From: Gammaproteobacteria bacterium
GTDB lineage: Bacteria > Pseudomonadota > Gammaproteobacteria > Xanthomonadales > SZUA-36
Reading direction: 5' to 3'
Length of the DNA stretch: 64,000 nucleotides
Assembly (NCBI GenBank): GCA_030431095.1
Contig: JAUIJU010000009.1
Location: 1 to 64,000 of the forward strand
Shown here: one piece after another, positions 8,821-16,484 of the stretch
How the letters are laid out: each line of letters starts with the position of its first letter
Numbering within the stretch: the first letter of the stretch is position 1
The notes under the pieces: generated by a model
What the model was told of the DNA's origin: nothing
The model's database searches: none
Seen by the model: only the letters and a program-made list of their open reading frames with translations
Program-made: the position numbers and the translations under genes

Positions 8821-10026
8821 TCAGAAGTCGGCAGGCGGGGTCGCCCGGCGGCGCGGCGGATCCCAGAAGGCGTCCCTGACCACCACGGCGTCGGCCATCT
8901 TGCGATGCCACTTGAGCTCGCGCTGGTAGTAGATTTCCACCTTCATTTTTTCGCCGGTCTCGCCGTGCGGGGTTTCCACCGTGGCCAGGGCGATGTTCTT
9001 TTTCGCCGAGGGTGACCACATGGCGGAGGTGACCCAGCCGATGTTCCTGCCGCGGGTGTCGTAGACGTAGGCGTGTTCGGCCGGCTTGTTGTCCTCGATG
9101 TCCAGCTTGACCAGGGCGTAACGCGAGCCCTCCGCCTTCTCGCGCAGCAGGGCGCGGCGGCCGTTGAACACGGGTTTGTCGAAATCCACCAGCCAGCCCA
9201 GGCCGAGTTCGAAGGGCGAGCGCGTGTTGCGGTGGCGCACGGTGTGCATGGCCGGGGCGAAGTCCTCGCCGGCCAGGATGAAGCCCGCTTCGATGCGCAG
9301 CAGTTCCAGCGCCTCGGAGCCCATCGGCTGGATACCGTGCAGTTCACCGGCCTCGAACAGGCGGTCCCACAACACCCCGGCATGGTCGGGGTCGATCCAC
9401 AATTCGTAGCCCAGGTCGCCGGTGTAGCCGGTGCGCGACACGGTCAGCTGCGTTCCCTCGAAATCGAAGTGCTTCAGGCCGAAGGGGGTGATGGATTCCA
9501 CCTCCGGCAGGTTCATCTTTTTCAGCACCGCGCAGGACGTCGGTCCCTGCAGGGCCAGGGCGGCGACGTCGTGGGTGTCCTCGACGACGGACACGTCGAA
9601 GCCGCGCGCATTGATCAGCAGCCAGTCGATCTGGTGTTCCTGCGAGCACAGGCGGTAGTCGCCCTCGTGCAGGTGAAACACCGTGCCGTCGTCGATCACC
9701 TGGCCCCGGTCGTCACACCACACGCTGTAGCCGACGCGGCCGGGCTTCACTTTCGTCATGTCGCGCGTGACCAGCCGGTTCAGGAAGGTCAGGGCATCGG
9801 GCCCGGTGATGCGGTGCTTGGTCATGGGCGTGAGGTCGAACACGCCGCAGGTGTTGCGCCCGGCAAAGTACTCCATGGTGGAGCAGGTGTAGGCCGGAAC
9901 GGACAGATAGTCGTACCAGCGCGACCACTCGCGGTTCTCGTTCAGCGCCGCCTGCCGTTCGTGGAAGGGGCTGGGGAAGACCTTATTGCGATAGTGTTCG
10001 CGCGAATCGATATTGAAGGTTTTCAT
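8821..10026 (-). CDS. GcvT-like aminomethyltransferase / THF-dependent demethylase
   Basis: 401 residues, with ATG 10026 preceded by a strong GAGGAGG. The folate-binding GcvT_N domain (about 30-280, with F-D-L-T-P-M-T-K-H and Y-T-G-D-L-G-Y-E-L-W) is followed by the C-terminal barrel (about 285-375). The family transfers one-carbon units from an amine, or methyl from sulfonium/ammonium substrates, to tetrahydrofolate: GcvT itself, DmdA, and the C-terminal halves of dimethylglycine and sarcosine dehydrogenases. No other glycine cleavage genes are nearby, so it is not the housekeeping T-protein. In this operon it is best read as the acceptor of a methyl or methylene group removed from an N-methylated substrate. 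Confidence 0.88.
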   Translation of the reverse strand: MKTFNIDSREHYRNKVFPSPFHERQAALNENREWSRWYDYLSVPAYTCSTMEYFAGRNTCGVFDLTPMTKHRITGPDALTFLNRLVTRDMTKVKPGRVGYSVWCDDRGQVIDDGTVFHLHEGDYRLCSQEHQIDWLLINARGFDVSVVEDTHDVAALALQGPTSCAVLKKMNLPEVESITPFGLKHFDFEGTQLTVSRTGYTGDLGYELWIDPDHAGVLWDRLFEAGELHGIQPMGSEALELLRIEAGFILAGEDFAPAMHTVRHRNTRSPFELGLGWLVDFDKPVFNGRRALLREKAEGSRYALVKLDIEDNKPAEHAYVYDTRGRNIGWVTSAMWSPSAKKNIALATVETPHGETGEKMKVEIYYQRELKWHRKMADAVVVRDAFWDPPRRRATPPADF

Positions 10027-10035
10027 GGTGCCTCC

Positions 10036-11577
10036 TCAGGCCGCTCCGGCCAGCACGGCACGGGCCGCGTTGCGCCCGGCGCAACCCATGACCCCGCCGC
10101 CGGGGTGGCTGCCGGCGCCGCACAGGTACAGGCCATTGACGGGTGCCGCGTACTGCGCTGACCCGGGCACGGGGCGCAGCATGAAAAAGCTGTCCAGCGA
10201 GAGCTCGACGTGGTGCCAGTGGCCGCCGGTCATGCCGAACTCGGCTTCCAGGTCGGCCGGGGTCAGCAATTCACTGGCGCTGACCAGGCCGCGGATGCCG
10301 GGGGCGTATTCCTCCAGCACGTCCAGGCAGGTGTCGAGGAATGCGTCTTTTGCCCCGTCCCAGCCCCCTTTCAGGTCGTAGGGCGCCCACTGGACGTTGG
10401 CCGACAGCACGTGCTTTCCGGCCGGCGCCAGGGTGTCGTCATGCACCGTGGGGATGGAAATTTCCATCACCGGTCGGGCCGAGTGTTCGCCGTACTTGGC
10501 AGGGTTGAACGCATGCTCCACGTACTGCAGGTCGGGGGCGACGACCAGCCGCTGGCCGCGCTGTTCGCCGTCCAGGCCGCAGAACTGGGGGATGTCGTCC
10601 AGGGCCAGGTGCAGCTTGGCCACGCAGCCGCGGGTGCGCAGGTGGTGGACCCGGTCGGCGAAGCCTGCTTCGACATGGCGCAAGCCCAGCAGGCGCTCGA
10701 AGGTGGTTTTCGGGTCGGCGTTGGACACCACCAGGTCGGCGGCGATCTGTTCGCCGTCTTCCAGGGTGACGCCGCGGACACGGTCCCCTTCCATGTCGAT
10801 GCCGGCCACCCGGGCCCCGGTACGGATTTTCGCGCCGGCCGCACGCGCGGCGGCGTCAAGCGCCACGCTGACGGTGCCCATGCCGCCGGCCGGGATCGCG
10901 TAACCGCGTCCCTGGTTGAAGCGGTGCAACGCGCAGAACACGCTGTTGTTGGAGCGCGGGCCCAGGAAGGTGCCCAGGGTTCCGTCGAGGCTCAGCGCGC
11001 CCTTGAGCAATTCGCTCTCGAAGCGCTCTTGCAGCACGTCGTACAGGTTGATGCCTGCGATGCGCAAAAATTCGCGCATGTCGTTTTTGCCCAGGCGGCG
11101 GATGCGCAGGCCCAGCTTGCCCAGGGCGAACAGGTCCTTGCGCCCGGTGGTGCCCAGGCGCGGCGGCAGCTGGTCCTTCAGGCCCCACACGATGTCCGCG
11201 AAGCGGTTCATCTGGCGGTGGTACAGGGCCATGGCTTCCTGGTCGGCGGCCGCTGCGCCGGGCCCGCCCAGGGCGCCGTTGGCCACGGAGACAAACTGTC
11301 CGTCCGGGTCCAGCGCGATGGTGTAGAGCGAGTCGGCCGCCATGCGCAGGCCGTAGCGGTCGAGGGCCAGCTCGCGACGGAGGCCTTCGTCCAGGGCGTA
11401 CAACAGGTGCGCGCCGGCGGACACCCGGTAGCCGGGAGCGAACTCGCGCGTGAGTGCGGCGCCACCGACCTGCCCGGCGGCCTCCAGCACGGTCACCCGC
11501 ATGCCGCCGCGGGCCAGGTAGGCGGCGCAGCTCAGGCCGTTGTGGCCTGCGCCGATGATCACGACGTGTTCAGTCAT
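10036..11577 (-). CDS. FAD-dependent oxidoreductase, phytoene-desaturase-like (second copy)
   Basis: 513 residues from ATG 11577, which overlaps the stop of the upstream paralogue by 8 nt (ATGACTGA). It starts directly with a dinucleotide-binding fold (V-V-I-I-G-A-G-H-N-G-L at residues 5-15) and ends with the second FAD contact G-L-Y-L-C-G-A-G-S-H-P-G-G-G-V. Fold and motifs belong to the CrtI/amine-oxidase superfamily, but there is no carotenoid gene in the window. The paralogue immediately upstream suggests a heterodimer or two successive oxidations. Given the amine-type neighbours, a dehydrogenation of a pathway intermediate is more plausible than carotenogenesis. Confidence 0.87.
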   Translation of the reverse strand: MTEHVVIIGAGHNGLSCAAYLARGGMRVTVLEAAGQVGGAALTREFAPGYRVSAGAHLLYALDEGLRRELALDRYGLRMAADSLYTIALDPDGQFVSVANGALGGPGAAAADQEAMALYHRQMNRFADIVWGLKDQLPPRLGTTGRKDLFALGKLGLRIRRLGKNDMREFLRIAGINLYDVLQERFESELLKGALSLDGTLGTFLGPRSNNSVFCALHRFNQGRGYAIPAGGMGTVSVALDAAARAAGAKIRTGARVAGIDMEGDRVRGVTLEDGEQIAADLVVSNADPKTTFERLLGLRHVEAGFADRVHHLRTRGCVAKLHLALDDIPQFCGLDGEQRGQRLVVAPDLQYVEHAFNPAKYGEHSARPVMEISIPTVHDDTLAPAGKHVLSANVQWAPYDLKGGWDGAKDAFLDTCLDVLEEYAPGIRGLVSASELLTPADLEAEFGMTGGHWHHVELSLDSFFMLRPVPGSAQYAAPVNGLYLCGAGSHPGGGVMGCAGRNAARAVLAGAA

Positions 11578-13186
11578 CGAGCCAGCCCTCCGGAACGGTG
11601 TTGGGTTTCCTGCGGTCGGCCAGGATCTCGCGCGCGGCGTTGGCGCCGGGCGCGGCCATGACGCCGCCACCGGGATGGTTGGACGAACCGCACATCCACA
11701 GCCCTTTCACCGGGCCGCGGTACTGGGCGTAGCCGGGAATCGGACGGTTGAACAGCAGCTGGTCCATGGTCAGTTCGCCCTGGAAGATGTTCCCCTCGGT
11801 CAGGCCGACCTCGTTTTCCAGCTCGCGCGGGGTGCGCACCTCGACGTGCGCGATCAGGTCCCTGAAGCCGGGGGCGTAATCCTCGATCTGCCCCAGCACC
11901 GTGTCGCGGAATCCGTCACGGTCGGCGTCGGTCCAGTCGCGGCCGCGAATCTTCGGCGGCACGTACTGCACGAACACCGACATGAAATGCTTGCCCGGCG
12001 GCGCCATGGTGGGGTCGGTCAGGCTGGGGATCAGCATGTCGATGTAGGGGTCGCGCGACCAGGTGCCGTCCTTCCAGTCGTCGTAGGCGCGCTCCAGGCG
12101 CTCCACCGAGTCGATCAGGTGCATGTCGGCCTTCATCAGTTCGCGATTGCCTTTCAGGGCCGTGAATTTCGGCATGCCTTCCAGCGCGATGTTCAGCTTG
12201 CCCGAGGAACCGCGGATCTTGAAGTTGCGGCATTTTTCCAGGAACTCCGGGCGCAGGTCCCGCGGGTCCATGCACTCGAGGAAGGTGCGCGGCAGCGTCA
12301 TGTTCGACACCACGATGTCGGCGTGGTGCTCATCGCCGTTGTCCAGCGCCACACCGCTGACCTGACCGTTCTTCACCAGGATCTGCGCGACGCCGGAGCC
12401 GGTCAGCGTGGTGCCGCCATGGTCCGCGAAACAGCCGTGCATGGCCTGGGTGATGGCGCCCATGCCACCGCGGGCGAAACCCCAGGCGCCGGCGGAGCCG
12501 TCCACGTCGCCCATGGCGTGGTGCAACAGCACGTAGGCGGTGCCGGGCGACATCACGCCCATGGCCGAGCCGATGATGCCGCTGCCGCAGTGGGAGGCCT
12601 TGATCAGGGGGTGTTCGAAGTACTCGTCGAGGAATTCCGCGATGCTCATCGTGTAGAAGCGCATCGTGTCGTAGATGGTCTCTTCGCCCAACGCCCAGAA
12701 TTCACGGCCGATGTGCAGCAACTCCATCAGGTCGCGTGGTTTGAACGAGGTCGGGTCGGGCGCGGTGCGCAACAGGAACTGACGGATGAACCGGCACTGG
12801 CGCATGATGTCGCGCTCGAAGCGGTGCGTTGCGTCGGCGTCACGGGGGCTGTGTCGCATCAGTTCCCGGCGCGAGGCGTCCTCGTCGGTGTAGCTGGCCA
12901 GGTAGTCGCCGTCCTCGGTCATGGTGACCGAGCCGCCGTAAGGCACCACTTGCAGACCGTACCTGGCCAGGTCCAGGGCACGGTAGATTTCCGGCCGCAG
13001 CAGGCTGCACACGTATGAGCAGTTGGAGTAAATCCAGTCTTCGTGCAGGTTGCGACTGACCGCCGCGCCGCCGATCCACTCGTTCTTTTCCACCAGCAGC
13101 ACGTCCATGCCGGCCTTGGCCAGGAAGGCGGCGTTGGTGATGCCGTTGTGGCCGGCGCCGATGACGATGGCGTCGTGCTTTTTCAA
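11570..13186 (-). CDS. FAD-dependent oxidoreductase, phytoene-desaturase-like (first copy)
   Basis: 538 residues. The start is a TTG at 13186, supported by GGGAGA eight to nine bases upstream and by the FAD fold beginning at once (K-K-H-D-A-I-V-I-G-A-G-H-N-G-I). The C-terminus carries G-L-W-M-C-G-S-S-N-H-P-G-G-G-V. It is related to, but clearly diverged from, the next gene, with which it overlaps by 8 nt. It follows the aminotransferase by 14 bp. Both members of the pair keep the GAGHNG and HPGGGV signatures, so both should bind FAD. The substrate is not evident. Confidence 0.87.
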   Translation of the reverse strand: MKKHDAIVIGAGHNGITNAAFLAKAGMDVLLVEKNEWIGGAAVSRNLHEDWIYSNCSYVCSLLRPEIYRALDLARYGLQVVPYGGSVTMTEDGDYLASYTDEDASRRELMRHSPRDADATHRFERDIMRQCRFIRQFLLRTAPDPTSFKPRDLMELLHIGREFWALGEETIYDTMRFYTMSIAEFLDEYFEHPLIKASHCGSGIIGSAMGVMSPGTAYVLLHHAMGDVDGSAGAWGFARGGMGAITQAMHGCFADHGGTTLTGSGVAQILVKNGQVSGVALDNGDEHHADIVVSNMTLPRTFLECMDPRDLRPEFLEKCRNFKIRGSSGKLNIALEGMPKFTALKGNRELMKADMHLIDSVERLERAYDDWKDGTWSRDPYIDMLIPSLTDPTMAPPGKHFMSVFVQYVPPKIRGRDWTDADRDGFRDTVLGQIEDYAPGFRDLIAHVEVRTPRELENEVGLTEGNIFQGELTMDQLLFNRPIPGYAQYRGPVKGLWMCGSSNHPGGGVMAAPGANAAREILADRRKPNTVPEGWLDD

Positions 13187-13200
13187 GGCGTTTCTCCCGT

Positions 13201-14547
13201 TCAGGCGCTGGCCGCTTGGCCGGCCAGTTTCTCGCAGGTGCTGTCCACGGCCTGTTCGAAGGCGCGCAGGGTGGAGGCGAGGCTGTCATCGCCCGCGTGC
13301 GCCTCGCAGATGAACCAGGGTTCGCGCGAATCGGGTTCGCACAACACACCCAGTTCGTGCAGTTCCGGGGCCAGTGCATCGTAAAACGTATAGTCCGATT
13401 CCAGCCAGTCCCGGTAGGTCGACGGCGCCTGCGCGTGGAAAAACAGTCCGCCCATGGACGGGTGGCCGACAAAGCTGTGGTCGATGCCGCGGGCGTCGAG
13501 GATGTCGCCGATGCCTGCCTGCAGGCGCAGGCCGTAGTCCGCGATGGTGTCCAGGGCGTCGGTCTCGTCGAGAATCTGCAGGGTGCGTTCCGCCGCCGCC
13601 AGCGACACCGAGTGGCAGGTGTAGGTGCCGCCGTGCACCACGCCTTCGCCCACCTGGCGCATGATGTCCTCACGCCCGGCCACCACCGAGATCGGGTAGC
13701 CGTTGGCCACCGCCTTGGCGAAAGTGCACAGGTCGGCGCGAAAGCCCATCAGTTCCTGCACGCCGCCGCGCGCCACGCGAAAACCGGTCTTCACTTCGTC
13801 CACGATCATCACCACGTCGAAGCGGTCGCACAGTTCCCGCGCGGCCTGCACGTACTCGCGCGTCGCGGTGATGGAGCAGCAGTTGCCCATCATGGGCTCG
13901 ATCAGGAATGCGCCGATGTCCTGGTGGTGCTTCTTCAGCAGATCTTCCAGGTAGTTGGCGTCATTCAGGGGCGTGAAGTGGGCCAGGCGCTTGAGCACGG
14001 CGGGAATGCCTTCGCTGTCGGCCTCTACCGGCGGTTCGCCCTGGGCGGGGTCCCAGTCCTCGATTTCCGCATACCACAGCACGGAGTCGAAAATGCCGTG
14101 GTAGCCGCCCTCGACGATGATGTGCGCGTCCTTGCCGGTGTAGGCCCGCGCCAGGCGCAGCGCCGCCATCACCGCCTCGGTGCCGGAATTGGAGAAACGT
14201 ACCAGTTCGGCGGCGGGCACCATGCTCGAGATGCGCTGCGCCACCTCGTACTCACGCTCGGTGGACAGGGCGAACACTCCGCCGACGGCCATGCCTTCAC
14301 GTGCCGCTTCGTCGACGCGCGGGTCGGCGTAGCCCAGGATGCCGGGGCCGTACCCCATGCGGTAGTCGACGTAGCGGTTGCCGTCGACGTCGGTAATGCG
14401 CCCGCCGCGACCGTGATCGACGTAGATGGTGCGGTCTTCCCCCCAGTAGCGAAAGTTGGAGGACACGCCCAGGGGCAGGGCCGTGACGGCCTTGCGAAAG
14501 TGGGCATTGGAACGCGCCAGTGGGTGGCGCCGTTGCACCGTGTTCAT
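13201..14547 (-). CDS. Class III PLP aminotransferase
   Basis: 448 residues from ATG 14547, with GGAG seven bases upstream. Class III features are S-N-S-G-T-E-A-V-M-A-A-L (phosphate loop, about 118-129), G-G-Y-H-G (about 147), I-V-D-E-V-K-T-G-F (PLP-pyridine Asp) and F-A-K-A-V-A-N-G-Y, whose Lys should carry the Schiff base. Closest family types are glutamate-1-semialdehyde aminomutase-like and omega-amino-acid or putrescine aminotransferases. It is the first gene of the minus-strand operon, directly behind the operator-bearing divergent promoter, and would transfer an amino group or perform a 1,2-amino shift on a pathway intermediate. Confidence 0.9.
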   Translation of the reverse strand: MNTVQRRHPLARSNAHFRKAVTALPLGVSSNFRYWGEDRTIYVDHGRGGRITDVDGNRYVDYRMGYGPGILGYADPRVDEAAREGMAVGGVFALSTEREYEVAQRISSMVPAAELVRFSNSGTEAVMAALRLARAYTGKDAHIIVEGGYHGIFDSVLWYAEIEDWDPAQGEPPVEADSEGIPAVLKRLAHFTPLNDANYLEDLLKKHHQDIGAFLIEPMMGNCCSITATREYVQAARELCDRFDVVMIVDEVKTGFRVARGGVQELMGFRADLCTFAKAVANGYPISVVAGREDIMRQVGEGVVHGGTYTCHSVSLAAAERTLQILDETDALDTIADYGLRLQAGIGDILDARGIDHSFVGHPSMGGLFFHAQAPSTYRDWLESDYTFYDALAPELHELGVLCEPDSREPWFICEAHAGDDSLASTLRAFEQAVDSTCEKLAGQAASA

Positions 14548-14605
14548 GTCGGCTCCGGCAAAAAAGAGGATGAGAGTTTCCCACAGTTTCGCCTATACTG
14601 TCCAT

Positions 14606-14625
14606 CTGAATGAACAATCATTCAG
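14606..14625. promoter_or_regulatory. Perfect 20-bp inverted repeat, probable TetR (BetI-like) operator
   Basis: CTGAATGA and TCATTCAG flank ACAA, giving two perfect 8-bp arms. It lies in the 109-bp gap between the divergent aminotransferase and TetR genes. A TATACT -10-like box for the rightward promoter is at 14594-14599, so the repeat would cover the transcription start. The symmetry, size and position are those of an autoregulatory TetR-family operator controlling both directions. Confidence 0.75.
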
Positions 14626-14656
14626 TGGATTCTGAGGGTCTCACCGGAGTTTGCAG

Positions 14657-15310
14657 ATGCCCAAGGCTCGCAAGGACAAGTCCGCCCGCACCGCCTCCAA
14701 GGCCGAGCGTCGCACCCAGCTGATCGAGGCCACCATCCGCTCGATCGCCAGCCATGGGCTGTCGGACACCACCATGGCGACGGTGGCCGGTGAGGCCGGT
14801 CTCAGCCAGGGCATCATCAATCTGCATTTCGAGACCAAGGACAAGCTGCTGCTGGCCACGCTGACGCGCGTGGTGGACGAATATCGGGCGCTGTGGGAAG
14901 CGGCGCTGGAGGCCGCGGCGGATGACCCGGTCGCACGACTCGCGGCGCTGGTCGAAGTGGATTTTCACCCCTCGGTCTGTGACCGCGACAAATTGGCGGT
15001 GTGGTTCGCATTCTGGAGTGAATCCAAGGCGCGGCCCACCTATCGCAAGCTGTGCGCGGGCCGTGATCGTGGCTATGACCGCATGCTGGTGCGCCTGTGC
15101 CGGCAGCTGGTGGACGAAGGCGACTACCGTGGGGTGGATCCGGAGCTGGCCGCGCGCGCCATGGCCGCGCTGACCGAGGGCCTGTGGCTGGACATGCTGG
15201 CCAATCCGCGCAACATGACCCGCCGGCAGGCGCTGCGCGTATCGCAGGCCTACCTGGCGCACCTGTTTCCCAGGCATTTCGAAACCGTAGCGGAGCGCCA
15301 GGCCTCGTGA
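14657..15310 (+). CDS. TetR-family repressor, BetI-like
   Basis: 217 residues from ATG 14657, chosen over an in-frame TTG six bases upstream because GGAG is correctly spaced for the ATG. The N-terminal helix-turn-helix (about residues 15-65, R-R-T-Q-L-I-E-A-T through G-L-S-Q-G-I-I-N-L-H-F) is followed by a ligand domain. That domain shares the BetI pattern of W-F-A-F-W near residue 115 and E-G-L-W-L-D-M near residue 175. BetI represses choline/betaine genes and responds to choline, so resemblance supports a quaternary amine effector here. It is first in a rightward operon with the acyl-CoA dehydrogenase (GTGA overlap) and the Rieske oxygenase. Confidence 0.9.
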   Translation: MPKARKDKSARTASKAERRTQLIEATIRSIASHGLSDTTMATVAGEAGLSQGIINLHFETKDKLLLATLTRVVDEYRALWEAALEAAADDPVARLAALVEVDFHPSVCDRDKLAVWFAFWSESKARPTYRKLCAGRDRGYDRMLVRLCRQLVDEGDYRGVDPELAARAMAALTEGLWLDMLANPRNMTRRQALRVSQAYLAHLFPRHFETVAERQAS

Positions 15311-16473
15311 ACATTCCCATGGACGACACCACCCGCCACTGGCTGTCGCTGGCACGACGCTTCGCGGAAGACGAACTGATGCCGCACGAAGTGACGGCGG
15401 AACTGGACCAGGGCCGCCTGCCGAACGACGTGAGCAAGCAGCATGCCCAGCGGGCGCGTGAGCTGGGCTTCAGCGCCATGGATGTGCCGAAAACGCATGG
15501 CGGGCTGGCCTTGCGGCAGGTGGACCAGGTGGCGGTCTGGGAACAGCTGGGCCGGGTGACCAACGCCCTGTGCTGGTGCTTTTCCGAACCGCACCAGTGG
15601 ATGTTCGAGGCCTGCACGCCGGCGCAGCTGGAACGCTGGGTGCTGCCCCTGATGCACGGGCAGCGCAAGGAGTGCTATGCCATCACCGAGGAGGCTTCCG
15701 GCTCCGACGTGGTGGTCGAAACCACCGCCACGCGGGTCGAAGGCGGCTACCGCCTGGATGGGGTGAAGTGGTACGTGACCAGCTTCAACCATGCCGATTA
15801 CCTGTTCGTGCAGGCACGCCTGGTCGATGGCCCGCATGCCGGCGAGGACGCGCTGCTGTTCGTCGATGCCGACAGCGACGGCATCGAGGTCTTGCGCACC
15901 CCGCCGTTCAGCCATACGTTCGATCATCACCACCCGGAGCTGCGCTTCAATGGCGTGTTCGTGCCCGCGGACCAGATGCTGGGCGAGGAGGGGGGCGGCA
16001 TGGCCTGGTCGCACGCCTGGTTCCGCCGCGAGCGCCTGATGATCGCGGCGCGCAACTGCGGCGCCGCTGCGCGCCTTATCGGGGAGGCGACGGCTTTCGC
16101 GCAACAGCGCGAGGTGGGCGGTGAGACCCTGATGGACAAGCAACTGGTGCAGGCCATGCTCGCCGACAGTGTCAGCGAGCTGTGGGCCGCCCGATTGATG
16201 ACCTACGAGACCGCTGCCGCGCATGACCGCGGCGAAGACCTCAAGGCGCTGCACACACGGTGTTCGGTGGCCAAGCTGTACGCCTCCGAGGCGGCCGGGC
16301 GCATTGCCGACCGCGCCCAGCAGATCTTCGGCGGCCGCGGTTACATGCGCGAAAACTGCGCGGAGCGTTTCGTGCGCGAGTTGCGAGTGGACCGCATCTG
16401 GGAAGGCGCGAGCGAGGTGCAGCGTCTGATCATCGCCCGCCAGCTGGCCAAGCGCGGGCTGGACGAAATGTAA
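15307..16473 (+). CDS. Acyl-CoA dehydrogenase
   Basis: 388 residues if the GTG at 15307 is used, which overlaps the TetR stop as GTGA. An ATG four codons later is the alternative. All three ACAD domains are present: the N-terminal helices, the middle beta-domain with C-Y-A-I-T-E-E-A-S-G-S-D (FAD/substrate loop), and the C-terminal helices ending W-E-G-A-S-E-V-Q-R. The Glu in WEG (about residue 366) is the expected catalytic base. It would introduce an alpha,beta double bond into an acyl-CoA in the cytoplasm. Its linkage to a Rieske oxygenase and, across the promoter, to an acyl-CoA synthetase implies a CoA-thioester stage in the pathway. Confidence 0.92.
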   Translation: MNIPMDDTTRHWLSLARRFAEDELMPHEVTAELDQGRLPNDVSKQHAQRARELGFSAMDVPKTHGGLALRQVDQVAVWEQLGRVTNALCWCFSEPHQWMFEACTPAQLERWVLPLMHGQRKECYAITEEASGSDVVVETTATRVEGGYRLDGVKWYVTSFNHADYLFVQARLVDGPHAGEDALLFVDADSDGIEVLRTPPFSHTFDHHHPELRFNGVFVPADQMLGEEGGGMAWSHAWFRRERLMIAARNCGAAARLIGEATAFAQQREVGGETLMDKQLVQAMLADSVSELWAARLMTYETAAAHDRGEDLKALHTRCSVAKLYASEAAGRIADRAQQIFGGRGYMRENCAERFVRELRVDRIWEGASEVQRLIIARQLAKRGLDEM

Positions 16474-16484
16474 CAGGAGTTGCC

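Noticed and set aside
8821-10026. Glycine cleavage T-protein
   Set aside because: No gcvH or gcvP nearby and the operon is of catabolic type; only the fold is shared.
10036-13186. Carotenoid biosynthesis genes
   Set aside because: Only CrtI-like folds are present; no phytoene synthase, GGPP synthase or cyclase is in the window.
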